NCBI RefSeq assembly: GCF_004168285.1 | Contig: NZ_SEWF01000002.1 | Coordinates: 207,007-271,006 of the forward strand | Origin: Emticicia agri | GTDB taxonomy: Bacteria > Bacteroidota > Bacteroidia > Cytophagales > Spirosomataceae | Direction of reading: 5' to 3' | Length of the DNA: 64,000 nucleotides | Shown: one piece after another, positions 24,785-33,253 of the stretch | Position numbering within the stretch: position 1 is the stretch's first letter | Layout of the letters: each line of letters begins with the position of its first letter | The notes under the pieces: model-generated | Told to the model about the DNA's origin: nothing | Seen by the model: the letters and a program-made list of their open reading frames with translations, nothing else | Database searches by the model: none | Translations under genes and position numbers: made by a program

Positions 24785-27700
24785 ATGGAGAATACTAATA
24801 AAAGGTATTGGAAAGGGGTTGAAGAATTAAAAAACGATATTGAGTTTGTAAAAAACGCTAATCGTGAATTTAATTTAGACGATATTGACACAGTCGAACC
24901 TACACATCGCCGTGATTTCTTAAAAGTGTTAGGTTTTGGGTTAGCAGCCGTTTCTCTGGCAGCTTGCGATGCACCTGTTCGTAAGGCTATTCCTTATCTT
25001 AACAAGCCTGAAGATGTTGAACCTGGTATTGCTAACTGGTATGCCTCAACTTACGCAGAGGGCGGCGATTACTCAAGCATCTTGGTAAAGACCCGTGAGG
25101 GACGTCCTATCAAAATTGAAGGAAACAAGATGTCGAGCCTTACCAAAGGTGGTGTAAGTGCAAGAGTTCACGCTTCGGTTCTAAGTCTTTATGACAACGA
25201 AAAACTAAAAGAGCCTCAAAAAGGTGGTTCAAAGATTTCGTGGGCAGACCTTGACAAAGAAGTGGTAGCAGGACTATCAAAAGGTGGCAATATCCGAATC
25301 GTATCAAATACCATTCTTTCTCCTACATTCAAGAAAGTTATTGCTGATTTTATTACCAAGTACCCTACTGCTAAGCATATTACCTATGATGCCAATTCTG
25401 TTTCAGGATTAATTCAGGCAAATAGCGAATCGTTTGGACAGGCAGTTGTACCAAGCTATGATTTTGGTAAAGCCAAAGTAATGGTAGGTATTAATGCCGA
25501 CTTTTTAGGTACCTGGATTGCTCCTGATGTATTTGCTGCACAATGGGCTGAAACCCGTCGTTTGAGCAGTTCCAAATCAGGTGGTAAAAATGAAATGTCT
25601 CGTCATTTCCAGTTTGAAACCGGAATGACTATTACAGGTGCTTCTTCTGACTATCGTTCAATGATTAAACCTTCGCAGGAAGGAGCGGTAGTAGTAGCCC
25701 TATATAATAAGGTAGCAGCTGCTTTAGGTGGTACACCCATTTCAGGTCCTGCTATTGAAATACAGAACCTTGATAAATGTGCCAAAGAACTGGCAGCCGC
25801 CAAAGGTGCCGCATTGGTAGTGTCAGGTTCAAACAATCCGGCTATTCAGACCGTTGTTAATGCCTTGAATAGCCTGTTAGGAAGCTACGGAACAACTATT
25901 GACTTAGGAAACCCGGTAAACTTCCGTCAAGGAAACGATGCTGACATGAACGCCTTCATCAACGAAGTAAAAGGCGGTCAGGTCTCTTCAGTAATCTTCC
26001 TTTCAAATCCTGTATATGACCACATCAGAGGTGCAGAATTAGGAGAAGCTCTTGGTAGAGTAGCTACTTCTGTCTCATTTGCAGCTAATGCTGATGAAAC
26101 AGCGGCTAAATGTAAATATATTGCTCCTGCTCCTCATTATTTAGAGTCATGGGGTGATGCAGAACCTAAGAAAGGGTTCTACTCATTAATGCAGCCAACC
26201 ATTTCTTTAATTTATAATACACGTCAGGCTGAGTCAAGTTTATTGATTTGGGCTGGTGGTTCAGGCGATTATCAGGCTTACCTGAAATCAAGCTGGAAAA
26301 GTATTTTAAATGGGGGTAAATCATGGGTACAGGCATTGCACGATGGAGTATATGAGCCGGGTGCAAGTGTAGTAGCCTCAGGTGCCTCATTTGCCGGAAA
26401 TCTTGCCAATGCAGCCACTGCTATTGCAAGTATCAAAGGTTCAGGTATTGAATTGTCAGCTTTTGAAAATATTTCTATCGGCACAGGTACTCAGGCAAAT
26501 AACCCTTGGTTACAGGAGATGCCAGACCCGATTTCAAAAGTAACCTGGGAAAATACCATTGCTATTTCGCAAAAAACAGCAACAGAAGTAGGTATCGATC
26601 AAGGTGACTGGGCAAAATTGACAGTAGGTGGTAAAACCATCGAATTACCTGTACTGATTCAGCCTGGTCAGGCGCATAATACTGTTTCTGTAGCTATAGG
26701 ATACGGACGTACTGCCGCAGGTAAAGCCGGAAACGTAGGTGCTAATGTTTTACCATTGGTATCAAACGGACAGTACTGGGCAAGTGATGTTAAACTTGAA
26801 AAAACGAAGAGCGGTTATACATTAGCGCAGACACAAACACATAATACGGTAATGGGCCGTGAGGCTGTTATTCAGGAGTCGGTGTTGAGCGAATATGTGA
26901 AGAACGTAAAAGCAGGTCGTTTTGAGCCTAAATTACAAACTTCAGAAGGATTTAAAAAACCGGGTCAGATTACACTCTGGAACGGGCATGAGAAGAAAAA
27001 CCATAGCTGGGGAATGGTAATTGACCTGAACCTTTGTCATGGTTGTGGTTCATGTTTGGTAAGTTGCCAGGCCGAAAACAACATTCCTGTTGTTGGTAAA
27101 GCCGAGGTAGCACGTGCCAGAGAAATGCACTGGATTCGTCTGGATCGTTATTATAGTTCTGATGCACCACACGAGGAGGGTTATAGCCCGGCTGGTTTCA
27201 GAGCAATGGAAATAGCTTCTGAGAATCCTGATGTAGTGTTCCAGCCAATGATGTGTCAACACTGTTCAAATGCGCCTTGCGAAACAGTTTGTCCGGTATT
27301 AGCCACTACACATAGTTCAGAAGGTCTTAACCAAATGACCTATAACCGTTGTATCGGTACTCGTTATTGTGCCAACAACTGTCCATATAAAGTACGTCGT
27401 TTCAACTGGTTCAAGTATTTTGAAAACGATAATTTTGATTACAACATGAACAACGACTTAGGTCGTATGGTGTTGAACCCTGACGTAACAGTTCGTTCAA
27501 GAGGGGTAATCGAAAAATGTTCGATGTGTGTGCAACGTATTCAATTAGGTAAATTAGAGGCTAAGAAACAAAAACGTCGCCCGGTTGATGGAGAAATCCA
27601 GACAGCTTGTTCTCAGTCTTGTCCTACTAATGCCATCGTATTTGGTGATATGTTAGACCCAGAATCACAAATCTCTAAGACCCTGGCAGTAGAAAAAGAA

Positions 27701-27835
27701 GGAAGAGCATTCCATGTACTGGAGGAAATCAACGTTCAGCCACAAATGACTTATCTGACTAAGATTCGTAACAAAGAAGGTGCGCCAAAAACTGAAACAA
27801 AACCATCAGAACACGCAAGCGGAGCACATTCATAA
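24785..27835 (+). CDS. actB: ACIII subunit B, molybdopterin-oxidoreductase-like iron-sulfur protein
   Basis: A 1016-residue extracytoplasmic subunit. ATG 24785 is chosen; ATG 24779 would add two residues. A Tat-type motif RRDFLKVLGFGLAAVSLAAC lies about 45 residues in and ends in a lipobox, so the protein is exported folded and lipid-anchored; the TAKEx-like N-terminal alignment segment before the Tat motif (YWKGVEELKND) is typical of ActB. Residues to about 730 form the ActB1 domain, related to molybdopterin enzymes but with no cofactor expected. The ActB2 part has ferredoxin-like Cys clusters: CHGCGSCLVSC, CQHCSNAPCETVC, CIGTRYCANNCPYK, and CSMCVQ plus CSQSCPTNA, enough for three 4Fe-4S and one 3Fe-4S centre. 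Sits between actA and actC. Confidence 0.95.
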   Translation: MENTNKRYWKGVEELKNDIEFVKNANREFNLDDIDTVEPTHRRDFLKVLGFGLAAVSLAACDAPVRKAIPYLNKPEDVEPGIANWYASTYAEGGDYSSILVKTREGRPIKIEGNKMSSLTKGGVSARVHASVLSLYDNEKLKEPQKGGSKISWADLDKEVVAGLSKGGNIRIVSNTILSPTFKKVIADFITKYPTAKHITYDANSVSGLIQANSESFGQAVVPSYDFGKAKVMVGINADFLGTWIAPDVFAAQWAETRRLSSSKSGGKNEMSRHFQFETGMTITGASSDYRSMIKPSQEGAVVVALYNKVAAALGGTPISGPAIEIQNLDKCAKELAAAKGAALVVSGSNNPAIQTVVNALNSLLGSYGTTIDLGNPVNFRQGNDADMNAFINEVKGGQVSSVIFLSNPVYDHIRGAELGEALGRVATSVSFAANADETAAKCKYIAPAPHYLESWGDAEPKKGFYSLMQPTISLIYNTRQAESSLLIWAGGSGDYQAYLKSSWKSILNGGKSWVQALHDGVYEPGASVVASGASFAGNLANAATAIASIKGSGIELSAFENISIGTGTQANNPWLQEMPDPISKVTWENTIAISQKTATEVGIDQGDWAKLTVGGKTIELPVLIQPGQAHNTVSVAIGYGRTAAGKAGNVGANVLPLVSNGQYWASDVKLEKTKSGYTLAQTQTHNTVMGREAVIQESVLSEYVKNVKAGRFEPKLQTSEGFKKPGQITLWNGHEKKNHSWGMVIDLNLCHGCGSCLVSCQAENNIPVVGKAEVARAREMHWIRLDRYYSSDAPHEEGYSPAGFRAMEIASENPDVVFQPMMCQHCSNAPCETVCPVLATTHSSEGLNQMTYNRCIGTRYCANNCPYKVRRFNWFKYFENDNFDYNMNNDLGRMVLNPDVTVRSRGVIEKCSMCVQRIQLGKLEAKKQKRRPVDGEIQTACSQSCPTNAIVFGDMLDPESQISKTLAVEKEGRAFHVLEEINVQPQMTYLTKIRNKEGAPKTETKPSEHASGAHS

Positions 27836-27895
27836 TTTTGACTGAAGAAGTCGTTTTTAATTAAGATAATAGCATTTCAATAAACAAAAAAAACT

Positions 27896-29275
27896 ATGCA
27901 CGTAGTTTCACCTATAAGAGAGAAGCTGGTATTGAATGGTAAGTCTTACCACGATATAACAGAAGATATTAGTAGACATGTTGAAGCAAAACCTACTAAA
28001 GAGTGGAAAGTAGCATTTGGTATCTCAGTATTGGTATTATTGTATGGTACTGCCTGGGTATGCTGGACTTGGTGGGAAGGTCTTGGTGTGTGGGGATTGA
28101 ACAAAACAGTAGGTTGGGCATGGGATATTACCAACTTTGTATGGTGGGTAGGTATTGGTCACGCTGGTACACTTATCTCTGCCGTATTGCTACTATTCCG
28201 TCAGAAATGGAGAACATCTATCAACCGTGCTGCTGAGGCGATGACCATTTTTGCCGTAATTTGTGCGGCGTCATTCATCGTCATGCACATGGGGCGTCCG
28301 TGGTTAGCTTACTTCGCATTACCATTGCCTAATACATTTGGTTCTTTGTGGGTAAACTTTAACTCTCCATTAGTTTGGGACGTGTTTGCTATCTCGACTT
28401 ACTTCTCAGTATCTTGTTTGTTCTGGTATATTGGTATGATTCCTGATTTGGCTACTATCCGTGACCGTGCAACAGGTATGCGTAAGAAAGTATATGGTGC
28501 TTTAGCTATCGGCTGGACAGGCGGTGCAAAATCATGGGCAAGATATGAAGACATTTCATTAATCCTTGCAGGTCTTTCTACGCCACTGGTACTTTCAGTT
28601 CACACTATCGTATCATTCGACTTTGCTACTTCGGTCATTCCGGGCTGGCATACAACTATCTTCCCTCCATATTTCGTGGCAGGTGCCATTTTCTCAGGTT
28701 TCGCTATGGTTCAAAACCTGATGCTTGTAACACGTGTGGTATATAAATTAGAAGATTATGTGACCTTAGATCACATCTCTTTAATGAACAAAATCATTAC
28801 ACTTACGGGGTCAGTGGTAGGTATTGCCTATATTACAGAGTTCTTTATTGCCGCTTACTCAGGGGTTGAATACGAAAAATATGCGTTCATCAACCGTGCT
28901 ACTGGTCCACTTTGGTGGTCTTATGCAGCCATGATGACCTGTAACGTACTTTCTCCTCAGTTGTTCTGGTTTGAAAGCATCCGCAGAAATATCGTGGTAT
29001 CTTTTGTAATGGCAGTTGTGGTAAACATTGGTATGTGGTTTGAGCGTTTCGTAATTATCGTAACTTCGCTTCACAGAGACTATCTTCCATCAAGCTGGAC
29101 TTATTTCACTCCTCGATTGGGAGATATTTCAGACTATATTTTCTCCTTTGGTTTCTTCTTTACAGCGTTCTTCTTATTCTCGAAGTTCTTACCGGTTATT
29201 AATATGGCTGAGGTAAAATCTGTATTGAAATCATCATCAGAGAAATATCCTGAAAAAATAAAGAAAAAAGCATAA
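27896..29275 (+). CDS. actC: ACIII subunit C, NrfD/PsrC-like membrane protein
   Basis: A 459-residue inner-membrane subunit with about ten helices, of the NrfD/PsrC family, that binds menaquinol next to ActB and ActA. Helices are visible from about residue 40 (VAFGISVLVLLYGTAWVCWTW) onward; FVWWVGIGHAGTLISAVLLLF with its His is the quinol-site helix, followed by FAVICAASFIVMHMGRPW and FALPLPNTFGSLWVNFNSPLVWD, all family hallmarks. A basic C-terminal tail (SEKYPEKIKKKA) is cytoplasmic. It follows actB after 60 bases and precedes actD after 30, so it is co-transcribed. Confidence 0.95.
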   Translation: MHVVSPIREKLVLNGKSYHDITEDISRHVEAKPTKEWKVAFGISVLVLLYGTAWVCWTWWEGLGVWGLNKTVGWAWDITNFVWWVGIGHAGTLISAVLLLFRQKWRTSINRAAEAMTIFAVICAASFIVMHMGRPWLAYFALPLPNTFGSLWVNFNSPLVWDVFAISTYFSVSCLFWYIGMIPDLATIRDRATGMRKKVYGALAIGWTGGAKSWARYEDISLILAGLSTPLVLSVHTIVSFDFATSVIPGWHTTIFPPYFVAGAIFSGFAMVQNLMLVTRVVYKLEDYVTLDHISLMNKIITLTGSVVGIAYITEFFIAAYSGVEYEKYAFINRATGPLWWSYAAMMTCNVLSPQLFWFESIRRNIVVSFVMAVVVNIGMWFERFVIIVTSLHRDYLPSSWTYFTPRLGDISDYIFSFGFFFTAFFLFSKFLPVINMAEVKSVLKSSSEKYPEKIKKKA

Positions 29276-29305
29276 TCATTAGAATTAAGAAACCATTATC
29301 AGACA

Positions 29306-29827
29306 ATGGCAGATAACAAATATTTAGTTGGTGTTTTTGACGACGAGGATGAAGTATTACATGCAGTCGGAGAAGTAAGACACAGTGGCGTGAAAATCCA
29401 CGAAGTATATACTCCTTTTGCTATACACGGCCTTGATCGTGCCTTAGGATACGACCGCCCAAGAATGGGTATCGCAGCTTTCTTGTTTGGTATAACCGGA
29501 ACCTGTTGTGCTTTATTGTTAACTTTCTGGACAATGGGAATTGACTGGCCTATCAATGTAGGTGGTAAGAACTTTTTCCCTTGGCCAACCAACGTTCCGA
29601 TTATATTTGAGCTGACAGTCCTTTTGGCTTCGTTTGGTATGTCTTTCACTTTCTTTGTGATGGAAGGGATGGGGCCAACTGCTAAACCAGTTATTTTTGA
29701 TGTAAGAAGTACTGACGACAAATTCATTATGGCAATTGATTTATCAAAAAACAAATTGTCAGAACTTGAAATCACTGATATTCTGAAAGAATCAGGTGCT
29801 TCTGAGGTAAATGTGAAAGAAGTTTAG
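29306..29827 (+). CDS. actD: ACIII subunit D (DUF3341)
   Basis: A 173-residue membrane subunit. Soluble N-terminal ferredoxin-like part (YLVGVFDDEDEVLHAVGEVRHSGVKIHEVYTPF, residues 5-37) ending in the family motif HGLDRALGYDRPRMGIAAF, then two helices (FGITGTCCALLLTFWTMGIDWPI and PIIFELTVLLASFGMSFTFFV). A soluble C-terminus follows, ending ASEVNVKEV. ActD has no cofactor and helps hold ActC and ActA together. Gap to actE is 112 bases without a recognisable signal. Confidence 0.94.
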   Translation: MADNKYLVGVFDDEDEVLHAVGEVRHSGVKIHEVYTPFAIHGLDRALGYDRPRMGIAAFLFGITGTCCALLLTFWTMGIDWPINVGGKNFFPWPTNVPIIFELTVLLASFGMSFTFFVMEGMGPTAKPVIFDVRSTDDKFIMAIDLSKNKLSELEITDILKESGASEVNVKEV

Positions 29828-29939
29828 TGAAAGAAAACAAGGAATAGACCTGCAAAGGCTAATCCAACCAATATATATACAGAACATTGATGAGTATCAG
29901 CCAACTGACTCATACAATAATACATTAATTTGTTTTCAA

Positions 29940-30554
29940 ATGAAATTTTCAGTCCGAAATATCACGCTTGCGGTAGCAGTAACAACTTTCTCAACAGTTG
30001 TTTTGTCATCATGTCATGATAACAATAGTACAGGTTGGGAGTTTGCTCCAAATATGTACAACTCTCGTGCTTACGAGCCATTGACACAATGGCGTGAAAA
30101 TACGATTAATCCTGACGGAAAAAATATGCGTCAGCCGGTACCAGGTACTGTTGCCCGTACAAATTACCATACGTCATTCTTACAGGATGACAGCACAGTA
30201 GTAAACGACCTGATGATATATAATTTACCTGCAGATAGTATTGCGGTAGCAGAAGCAACCTTGAAAAATCCAATACCTTGGTCGGATGCAGTAGAAACGG
30301 AAGGTCAGGCATTGTATGAAAGAAACTGTGCGCATTGCCACGGCGAAAAAGGTGCAGGTGATGGCCCGGTTGGTAAAGTTTATAAAGGTGTGCCTAACTA
30401 TGCCAGTGACGCCTACAAAAACATGAATGACGGCCATATCTACCATGTAATTACTTACGGTAAAGGACGTATGTGGCCTCATGCTTCTCAGGTAAATCCT
30501 GAAGAACGCTGGAAGATAGTACATTACGTACACAGATTACAATTAGGAAATTAA
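29940..30554 (+). CDS. actE: ACIII subunit E, mono-haem cytochrome c lipoprotein
   Basis: A 204-residue periplasmic lipoprotein: signal MKFSVRNITLAVAVTTFSTVVLSSC with lipobox LSSC (Cys25). One haem site, CAHCHGEKGAGDGP (about residue 124), with a likely axial Met in GKGRMWPHASQVNP. The segment ERWKIVHYVHRLQLGN closes a class I cytochrome c fold. ActE takes electrons from ActA and delivers them to the oxidase. A REP-like sequence fills the 87-base gap before actF. Confidence 0.94.
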   Translation: MKFSVRNITLAVAVTTFSTVVLSSCHDNNSTGWEFAPNMYNSRAYEPLTQWRENTINPDGKNMRQPVPGTVARTNYHTSFLQDDSTVVNDLMIYNLPADSIAVAEATLKNPIPWSDAVETEGQALYERNCAHCHGEKGAGDGPVGKVYKGVPNYASDAYKNMNDGHIYHVITYGKGRMWPHASQVNPEERWKIVHYVHRLQLGN

Positions 30555-30629
30555 TAACGCACCCCCATCCCTAAAGGGGCGTGTTAGGAAATATTATAAT
30601 GATTACCTCTCTGTAGGGGCGAGGTTAAA
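30555..30629. repeat. REP-like CCCTAAAGGGG sequence between actE and actF
   Basis: The gap contains CACCCCC then ATCCCTAAAGGGGCGTG, with an inverted pairing of CGC-CCCC with GGGGCG, and a partial second unit CTCTCTGTAGGGGCGAGG. The core TCCCTAAAGGGG is shared with the foldback at 14356-14452 (other strand). It lies inside a co-transcribed operon, so it would be carried in the mRNA. Confidence 0.6.
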
Positions 30630-30641
30630 ATTTCAAGAATA

Positions 30642-31991
30642 ATGGCTCATAATACTCACGGAATTCCTTCAACAGAAGAAAGATTTGAGTTTACATCCGA
30701 ATCAAGAAGCAAATTATTAATTGCTGCAGCCTTAGGTGTAGTGTTGGTTGCTATCGGAGCATTTCTTTTAAATAAAGGCTGGTCAATAGGTGTTTGGGAA
30801 TCGCATGGTGCAGGGCACGATGCTGCCGCCGCCGGACACGATGCTCACGCTGCTGCTGCACATGGCGGAGGTGAACATCATGGCCCAACTTTGATTAATC
30901 GCATCATTGCTAACCTATGGATGAACAGCGTTTATTTTCTTGGGATTTCGGTTGTCGGAATGTTCTTCATTTCATATAATTATGTAGCAAAAGCAGGTTG
31001 GTCAGTATCAATTAAACGTGTAGCTGAGGCTTTCCCATCATTTATCTGGGTACCGGGTGCTATTATCATTATACTCTTTCTTATCCCTTCTACCCGCCAC
31101 ATGATTTACCATTGGACTCATGAGGGTATTATGGATAAAGGAAGCGAGAACTATGATAAAATCATTGCAACTAAATCGTGGTACCTGAATATGCCATTCT
31201 TTACCATCCGTTTATTAGCTTATGTTGGTGTATGGTACTATTTGTGGACATTGGTACGTAAATACTCTATTGCAGAAGAGCAGGAAGGCGGATTGGAGTA
31301 TTATTACAAAAGCCGTAATGTTGCCAAGATATTCTTATTATTCTTTGCCGTTACTTCTTCAACATCAGCCTGGGATTTATCGATGTCAATTGATACACAC
31401 TGGTTCTCAACTATGTTCGGTTGGTATCACCTGGCGAGCTGGCACGTAGCAGGTTTAGCGGCCTTGATGTATGCTATTCTGATACTAAAAGACAAAGGAT
31501 ATTTGAAAGCAGTAAATGATAGTCATCTTCACGATTTAGGTAAATTCATTTTTGGTTTCTCAATTTTCTGGACTTATGTTTGGTTCTCGCAGTATCTATT
31601 AATTTTCTATGCCAACTTACCTGAAGAAACTATCTATTTCCGTGAGCGTTTCACAGGTCATGACGGACGTTACTGGTGGCCATTCCATATTAACTTTGTT
31701 TTGAATTTCTTTTTCCCGATTCTGATTCTGATGGCAAGAGATTCAAAAAGAAGACCAACATTATTGAAATTGGGTTGCGGTTCTATTCTGGTAGGGCACT
31801 GGTTTGACTTCTATCAGATGCACATGCCGGGTATTGCTAAAGATCAGGGAGGTATAGGTATTATTGAGTGGGGAACAACGCTGACATTTGCTTCATTGTT
31901 TATCTACTTTGTAGCAAACACATTGTCAAAAGCAAATCTATATCCGAAAAAACACCCATTCCTGGAAGAAAGTTTGCACCACGATATCTAA
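30642..31991 (+). CDS. actF: ACIII subunit F, NrfD/PsrC-like membrane protein
   Basis: A 449-residue polytopic subunit, the second NrfD-like protein of the complex and paralogue of ActC. Helices start near residue 25 (LLIAAALGVVLVAIGAFLL). A His/Ala/Gly-rich loop (GAGHDAAAAGHDAHAAAAHGGGEHHG, about 55-80) interrupts helix 1 and 2, then about nine further helices. AFPSFIWVPGAIIIILFL, WDLSMSIDTHWFSTMFGWYHLASWHVAG and the C-terminal WFDFYQMHMPG are typical ActF segments. The His-rich loop could bind metal, which is inference. It precedes coxB by 82 bases. Confidence 0.94.
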   Translation: MAHNTHGIPSTEERFEFTSESRSKLLIAAALGVVLVAIGAFLLNKGWSIGVWESHGAGHDAAAAGHDAHAAAAHGGGEHHGPTLINRIIANLWMNSVYFLGISVVGMFFISYNYVAKAGWSVSIKRVAEAFPSFIWVPGAIIIILFLIPSTRHMIYHWTHEGIMDKGSENYDKIIATKSWYLNMPFFTIRLLAYVGVWYYLWTLVRKYSIAEEQEGGLEYYYKSRNVAKIFLLFFAVTSSTSAWDLSMSIDTHWFSTMFGWYHLASWHVAGLAALMYAILILKDKGYLKAVNDSHLHDLGKFIFGFSIFWTYVWFSQYLLIFYANLPEETIYFRERFTGHDGRYWWPFHINFVLNFFFPILILMARDSKRRPTLLKLGCGSILVGHWFDFYQMHMPGIAKDQGGIGIIEWGTTLTFASLFIYFVANTLSKANLYPKKHPFLEESLHHDI

Positions 31992-32073
31992 TAGCTTATT
32001 AGATAATTTTAAAAAGTTTTAATTTTAAAGCATACAAGGATTAAGCACTTATAACTTGTAAAATTTTAGTAAC

Positions 32074-33216
32074 ATGACCTTATTAATTGTTATTTTAGCT
32101 GTTGTGTTTTTGATTTTAACCATTATGGTTATTTCTAAAACCCAAACTCTATTGAAAGGTGTCAAAGATAAGTCAGAGTCAGAAGTAGAAGATACGATTA
32201 CTGATGGAGCAAACAATATGAATGCTATCGGGTTGTTTGTGTTTTGGATTCTGAGTGTAATCGGAGTTGTCTGGTCATTTGAATATGCGAAAAAAGACTT
32301 CCTGATATCTTTCGGAGATTTACCAACAGCATCATCGGTGCATGGTAAAGAAACCGACTACTGGTTCTGGTTCGGTATGGCTGTAATCACAGTAGCATTT
32401 CTTGTGGTGAATTCTGTCTTATTCTATTTTCCATTAAAATACAGATATAAAAAAGATAGAAAAGCTTATTTCTATCCTCATAATAACACACTTGAAATTG
32501 TCTGGACTTTGATACCGGCACTTGTGATGGCCGGGTTGGTATTTACAGGTCTTAAGGTGTGGAACAGCGTAATGTCAGATGCACCAAAAGATGCAGAGGT
32601 AATTGAAATCATGGGAAAACAATTCGGCTGGCAAGTGCGTTATGGTGGTGTTGATAACGAAAAATTAGGTAATTACAGTTATAAGTTGATTAATGATGCC
32701 GAGGGTAACGAATTCGGTATTGATTTTACCGATGAAAACTCGTTTGATGATTTCACAAGTAATACAGAAATGCACATTCCGAAAGGCAAACCTGTATTAT
32801 TGAAAATCAGAGCAAGAGATGTATTGCACAGTGTGTTTATCCCTCATATGCGTGTAAAAATGGACGCTGTACCGGGTATGCCAACCAAGTTCTGGTTTGT
32901 TGCCGACAAAAGTACGGCTGATATGCGTGCAGAATTAGGGAATCCTGATTTTAAATATGAGATTGCTTGTACAGAGGTTTGTGGTCGTAGCCACTTTGCT
33001 ATGAAACTTACTTTAATAGTAGATGAGCCGGCAGAATATGAAAAGTGGAAGAAAGAACAAAAATCATTGCTTGCCTCTAAGCCTGAGTTTATGGAAAAAG
33101 TACCTGCTAACCTGCAAGGTAAAGCGATGAAATACATCATGCCTGCTGCACCGGCAAGTACAGATAGCACCACCGCTGCTACAGGCGGAGCGGCAACATC
33201 AGCCTCTTTAAGATAA
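32074..33216 (+). CDS. coxB: Cytochrome c oxidase subunit II
   Basis: A 380-residue subunit II of the aa3-type oxidase. Three to four hydrophobic helices (residues 1-20, 50-70, 105-125, 145-165) are followed by the cupredoxin CuA domain. The CuA site is CTEVCGRSHFAM with Cys299, Glu301, Cys303, His307, Met310, and the first His lies in VLHSVFIPH near residue 250. The C-terminal tail (APASTDSTTAATGGAATSA) is low complexity and carries no CxxCH, so this is not a caa3-type subunit with a fused cytochrome c. The N-terminal extra helices are usual for Bacteroidota. Confidence 0.95.
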   Translation: MTLLIVILAVVFLILTIMVISKTQTLLKGVKDKSESEVEDTITDGANNMNAIGLFVFWILSVIGVVWSFEYAKKDFLISFGDLPTASSVHGKETDYWFWFGMAVITVAFLVVNSVLFYFPLKYRYKKDRKAYFYPHNNTLEIVWTLIPALVMAGLVFTGLKVWNSVMSDAPKDAEVIEIMGKQFGWQVRYGGVDNEKLGNYSYKLINDAEGNEFGIDFTDENSFDDFTSNTEMHIPKGKPVLLKIRARDVLHSVFIPHMRVKMDAVPGMPTKFWFVADKSTADMRAELGNPDFKYEIACTEVCGRSHFAMKLTLIVDEPAEYEKWKKEQKSLLASKPEFMEKVPANLQGKAMKYIMPAAPASTDSTTAATGGAATSASLR

Positions 33217-33253
33217 TTATTAACAACAGAAAATTCTTAAAAATAGTAATATT

